Shown piece by piece: positions 43,777 through 46,654 of a DNA stretch of 46,654 bases. The first letter of the stretch is position 1. Every line of letters begins with the position of its first letter. This stretch comes from Arenibacter sp. ARW7G5Y1. Lineage in GTDB: Bacteria > Bacteroidota > Bacteroidia > Flavobacteriales > Flavobacteriaceae. The translations under genes were made by a program, and so were the position numbers. The stretch lies in NCBI RefSeq assembly GCF_003201775.1, contig NZ_QJJZ01000026.1:1-46654 (forward strand). The letters are read 5' to 3'. Below the pieces are notes generated by a model that had not been told where the DNA came from, ran no database searches, and was given only the letters and a program-made list of their open reading frames with translations.

Positions 43777-45474
43777 CTATATTTTAAATAGTTTACTTTC
43801 TTGTGATAATTTCAACACTTCATAAATACTAGTATCTATGTCAGTTGGAAGTTTGTCACGAAGAACAGGTGCTATATATTGACAATTTATTTCATTAATG
43901 ATAGTAGTCATTAAATTCAAAATTTGGTTGCCATGTACTGTCTCAATTTGGTCATGAATGATGAAATGTAGCGATTCAATGTCTAAAGAATCGGCAAATT
44001 GAATATATGCTAAATCAAACGCTGCAATCTGCCCTTTCTTTTTACCAGTTCCTAAATTCCCACTAATACTAGTTATATTTAGTTCATAACCCTTTTCGGT
44101 TTTTTCTGAACTCATAACAAATTGTTCCCCATATAACTTATTTGAAATTGAAGAAAAATACTTATTGAATTCAGAAATTCGTTCTTGAATTAGACCATCT
44201 TTATCAGTAATAGATTTATCTATCTCACTTAATTGAGTAGAAATGTCGTCTAATTTATCCATTGAGTTTTTCCATAATCTTTTTAGCTCTTCAAGATTAC
44301 CTTTTTTCTCATATGCTACATTTAGATTTGTAATTATTGTTTGAAGTTCTGAAACAGCGCCAGATTTTTTCAGTTTAGTTGTAAATTTTTCCTCGTTTAT
44401 TAATAATTCTTGTAGTTCTCTCCTTTTTGATATAATTGACTCATTTAAAACTGGAAGTTCTTCAGTTATGAAATTAATTTTTTCTGAAAGCATTGAATTA
44501 TGGAAATTCAATGTTTCTTCAAAAGATTTTTGAATAGAAGGATTTAGAATTTTTGCTTCTTTATACAGAAATTGAATTTGAGATACATTAATATTTGAGT
44601 ATTCTTTTTCAAGTTCAGCTTTACTTTCTTCAATAAGTTCCTTGCGTATTTCGATTTGGCTTATTTCAGTAGAAATTTTATTGATTCGAGATTTAATTAA
44701 ATTTAAAGAAGATAAGTCATCATCATAATTTTCGTTAATGTTGAAATTTTCTTTTGTAATTTCTAAATCGGAAATAGTACGATTAATTACAGTTAGCGAC
44801 TGTTCAATTTGAGAAAGATTGCTTTCTTTTCTTAATCTTTTTTGTAAATTTTCTTCAATCTTTTTTTGAGATAGCAATCGCTGTTTTTTGTCAGCATCAT
44901 CTAAGTCTATACCTAACCAAAAAAGATAAAGAGGTTCATACTCATCTGCGGTTGTATTAAAATGTAGAACTTTTACAGCGTTAACTAATCTGTTTTTCTC
45001 ATCTCTAATATTCTTTGCAATAAGTTGTCTAAAAGTCGGTTTTAGTTTGTCAGAGTCAAAAATTAACTCCTTTAATTTTATTTTAAAATTATCATCATTA
45101 AACTGTTCTCCATTAATTTCTTGAATTTTATCTTTTCTAGTTAAAAAATTTCTACGAATAGTTATTTCCCTTGAATTCTCGACATCTAAATCTTCTTTTA
45201 GAATTAAGGTGATAATTATATTATTGTTTTTAAGAAAGTTTTCAATAACATTATTTCCTTTATTTTTAAATTCTTGGTCTTGGTATATATTTTTCCCTTT
45301 ACCGCCTAGACAAAAATCTATTAGACGTATTGCAGTTGTTTTTCCAACATTGTTGCCAGACTCTTGCTCATTATCCGTATTAGTTTCATCAACTATTAAA
45401 TTAATTCCTTTATGAAAAAAAACTTCTCTTATGACGTTTTTGTCATTTTCTATTTTTAAAAGTTTTAGAAACAT
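43777..45474 (-). CDS. ABC-3C system ATPase (DUF2326/SMC-like)
   Basis: The 565-residue protein has a Walker A P-loop at 40-47 (SGNNVGKTTAIRLIDFCLGG region), a central coiled coil (about 205-435, rich in Glu/Lys/Ile heptads) and a C-terminal ATPase half with LNITSISGNLGTGKKKGQIA (signature-like) and a Walker-B-like LHFIIHDQIETVHG. This is the DUF2326 layout of an SMC/Rad50-type ABC ATPase. With the small protein and HNH gene upstream it forms an ABC-three-component module, a predicted conflict/anti-invader system in which the ATPase senses and gates the effector. It overlaps the preceding gene by 10 bases. Confidence 0.85.
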   Translation of the reverse strand: MFLKLLKIENDKNVIREVFFHKGINLIVDETNTDNEQESGNNVGKTTAIRLIDFCLGGKGKNIYQDQEFKNKGNNVIENFLKNNNIIITLILKEDLDVENSREITIRRNFLTRKDKIQEINGEQFNDDNFKIKLKELIFDSDKLKPTFRQLIAKNIRDEKNRLVNAVKVLHFNTTADEYEPLYLFWLGIDLDDADKKQRLLSQKKIEENLQKRLRKESNLSQIEQSLTVINRTISDLEITKENFNINENYDDDLSSLNLIKSRINKISTEISQIEIRKELIEESKAELEKEYSNINVSQIQFLYKEAKILNPSIQKSFEETLNFHNSMLSEKINFITEELPVLNESIISKRRELQELLINEEKFTTKLKKSGAVSELQTIITNLNVAYEKKGNLEELKRLWKNSMDKLDDISTQLSEIDKSITDKDGLIQERISEFNKYFSSISNKLYGEQFVMSSEKTEKGYELNITSISGNLGTGKKKGQIAAFDLAYIQFADSLDIESLHFIIHDQIETVHGNQILNLMTTIINEINCQYIAPVLRDKLPTDIDTSIYEVLKLSQESKLFKI

Positions 45475-45695
45475 TTTTTAATTTTTCCTTTGTCGATGTC
45501 AACTACACAATTTAAATATAACCAATCTAAACTAAGAATGAATATGTTCATTGAAACCGTTTGACTATTTTGAATACCACTATATAATTCTAGAAAATCA
45601 AATTTTTCATTCTTAGATTTTGTTAGTTCATTAAGTATTAATGAACCGATAAAGTATAAAGAATGTTCTGGATTTATGTCTTTATTTAAAATCAT
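45465..45695 (-). CDS. ABC-3C middle component (MC6-like)
   Basis: The 76-residue protein (MILNKDINPEHSLYFIGSLI ... DFLELYSGIQ ... SMNIFILSLDWLYLNCVVDI) matches the small winged-helix-like 'middle component' proteins that join the ATPase and effector of ABC-3C systems; the MILxK start and LYFIGSLIL block suggest type 6. It overlaps the HNH gene by 4 bases and the ATPase gene by 10, so the three are translationally coupled. The assignment rests mostly on gene context and size. Confidence 0.7.
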   Translation of the reverse strand: MILNKDINPEHSLYFIGSLILNELTKSKNEKFDFLELYSGIQNSQTVSMNIFILSLDWLYLNCVVDIDKGKIKKCF

Positions 45696-46516
45696 ATAGG
45701 CTCTTCTAAAATTTTACAACGTACAAATGCATCAACGATTATAATCTTCATGCCAATATTAACAGCTTCAAAAGGAATGTCTTCCTTTGCATTTGGACTT
45801 TTTTCGAATAACTCCCATAAATAGTTTTCAACAAGTTCAATTAATTTATCGGCATTTTCTCGAATCTTTTCAATAGTCGAATCTTCTCCAAGAATTTCAC
45901 CTTTAGCTTTTAAATAAAGTTTATTGATGTTTTGCAAAAGCAATTCTTTTTTAAACGAACCTTGTTTTTCAATTTCTGAATATATTTTATTCAACTTTCC
46001 ATGATAAACTTTATACTGTTCAAGAATTGGTTTGTAAACTATAACTTTATTGTAATCGATTTTTTTGTCAGGGCTGTAAATGTTTGTTGAAGTTAATATG
46101 TCAACATTATCTAAGCTTATAGAACTGATATGATTAATCACAGTTGCTAATGAGGATGGATATTTGTTTAAAATATCAGTTGTTCCAATTTTTTTTAAAA
46201 TATCTTTTTCGTGATTTTGTTTCATTAGTTTCAAAGATGAAACTGTGTGTTTTGAAACATCATTAGTTGCGATATGATGATTTGCACATAACAAAATTAA
46301 ATTGTCGTAGCTAGCCCTTTCCTTATCTGTCATGTTAGGGTCATATCGTTCGCCTCCTTTTTCTGCTCCAGCGATATGACATATATTAGATAAATTTGTA
46401 TCGTTTTTAGGACTTGTAAAAGTAGTGGTGCACCCTGGAAATGCGCATTGATTTCCAGATAAACTATACAGTCTTTTAATTGTCAGTTGGCTATAATTTC
46501 TTGGTCCTTTTCCCAC
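45692..46516 (-). CDS. HNH endonuclease effector of the ABC-3C system
   Basis: The 274-residue protein has an N-terminal HNH domain (about 15-90): zinc Cys pair CAFPGC (C24, C29), NICHIAGAEKGGERYDP with His47, then YDNLILLCANHHIATND (Asn72, Cys77, His80/His81). The C-terminal part (about 110-274) is helical and charged, with KEDIPFEAVNIGMKIIIVDA near the end, presumably the region that docks to the ATPase module. It is the first gene of the three-gene operon. In this system type the nuclease is the toxin, cutting DNA when the ATPase detects a trigger (known class, not proven here). Confidence 0.83.
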   Translation of the reverse strand: MGKGPRNYSQLTIKRLYSLSGNQCAFPGCTTTFTSPKNDTNLSNICHIAGAEKGGERYDPNMTDKERASYDNLILLCANHHIATNDVSKHTVSSLKLMKQNHEKDILKKIGTTDILNKYPSSLATVINHISSISLDNVDILTSTNIYSPDKKIDYNKVIVYKPILEQYKVYHGKLNKIYSEIEKQGSFKKELLLQNINKLYLKAKGEILGEDSTIEKIRENADKLIELVENYLWELFEKSPNAKEDIPFEAVNIGMKIIIVDAFVRCKILEEPI

Positions 46517-46573
46517 TAAGCAAATATAGGATTTTAAATGTTTTAATTATGGTTTTTTAAATTCTGACTAACG

Positions 46574-46654
46574 TCAAATTAAGTTGCTGATATCTAGGGC
46601 AATTGTAAATCCTAGATCTTCAGGTTTTAATTCAAATTTATCTATTTGTTTTTT
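46574..46654 (-). CDS. 3' end of another gene (partial)
   Basis: From the window edge the minus strand is open for 26 codons (KKQIDKFELKPEDLGFTIAL, then DISNLI) to a TGA at 46574-46576, 57 bp before the HNH start. The stretch reads like a genuine C-terminus, and its strand and spacing suit a gene upstream of the defence operon, possibly part of the same island. No family can be named. Confidence 0.4.
   Translation of the reverse strand, partial: KKQIDKFELKPEDLGFTIALDISNLI

Overview
The window is AT-rich, lacks obvious Shine-Dalgarno sites, and carries a SusC/SusD pair, lipobox lipoproteins, TonB-dependent receptors, LytS/LytTR signalling and small flavobacterial Crp-like regulators. This points to a Bacteroidota chromosome, most likely a marine Flavobacteriaceae (Zobellia/Maribacter/Arenibacter-like). 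That assignment is inferred from gene families; no rRNA or tRNA gene is present.

Region 1 (1-4.1 kb): the end of an upstream gene with its terminator, then 1.27 kb of non-coding, palindrome-rich DNA, a CE15-type glucuronoyl-esterase homologue and an AraC-type regulator, both on the minus strand.

Region 2 (4.5-25.5 kb, all plus strand): a catabolic locus. In order it holds a GH89 alpha-N-acetylglucosaminidase lipoprotein, a ROK sugar kinase fused to a MurQ-type etherase, a decayed SusC fragment, an intact SusC/SusD pair, two secreted endonuclease/exonuclease/phosphatase-fold (EEP) enzymes, a secreted purple-acid-phosphatase-like metallophosphoesterase, two neutral-ceramidase-fold proteins flanking a PVC-type cytochrome c lipoprotein, and a small outer-membrane barrel. 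A 21-bp-phased direct-repeat motif occurs both at the AraC gene and upstream of the SusC remnant, and is a candidate AraC operator. My best reading is that this polysaccharide-utilisation-type locus takes up and dismantles a glycan with alpha-GlcNAc and phosphodiester or lipid-like parts. Glycosyl inositol phosphoceramides, GPI-like glycans or heparosan-like GlcNAc-GlcA are possible, but this is inference.

Region 3 (25.5-43.8 kb): accessory DNA with genes almost all on the minus strand: a methyltransferase, three Crp-like regulators, MarC and APC transporters, a TonB receptor divergent from a LytS/LytTR pair, a GNAT protein, a RibD-like reductase, an FMN reductase, an O-methyltransferase, a DKNYY protein and a PAF-acetylhydrolase-like lipoprotein. 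Three gene remnants (a frameshifted lipoprotein, a sterol-desaturase 3' end, an outer-membrane barrel 3' end) and several families of diverged intergenic repeats lie between them. The picture is one of repeated insertion and decay, possibly a cassette-like process; no integrase or transposase is visible.

Region 4 (43.8-46.5 kb): a tightly overlapping three-gene operon (HNH-domain protein, small middle component, DUF2326/SMC-like ATPase) that matches an ABC-three-component (ABC-3C) conflict or defence system. The window ends in the 3' end of another minus-strand gene.
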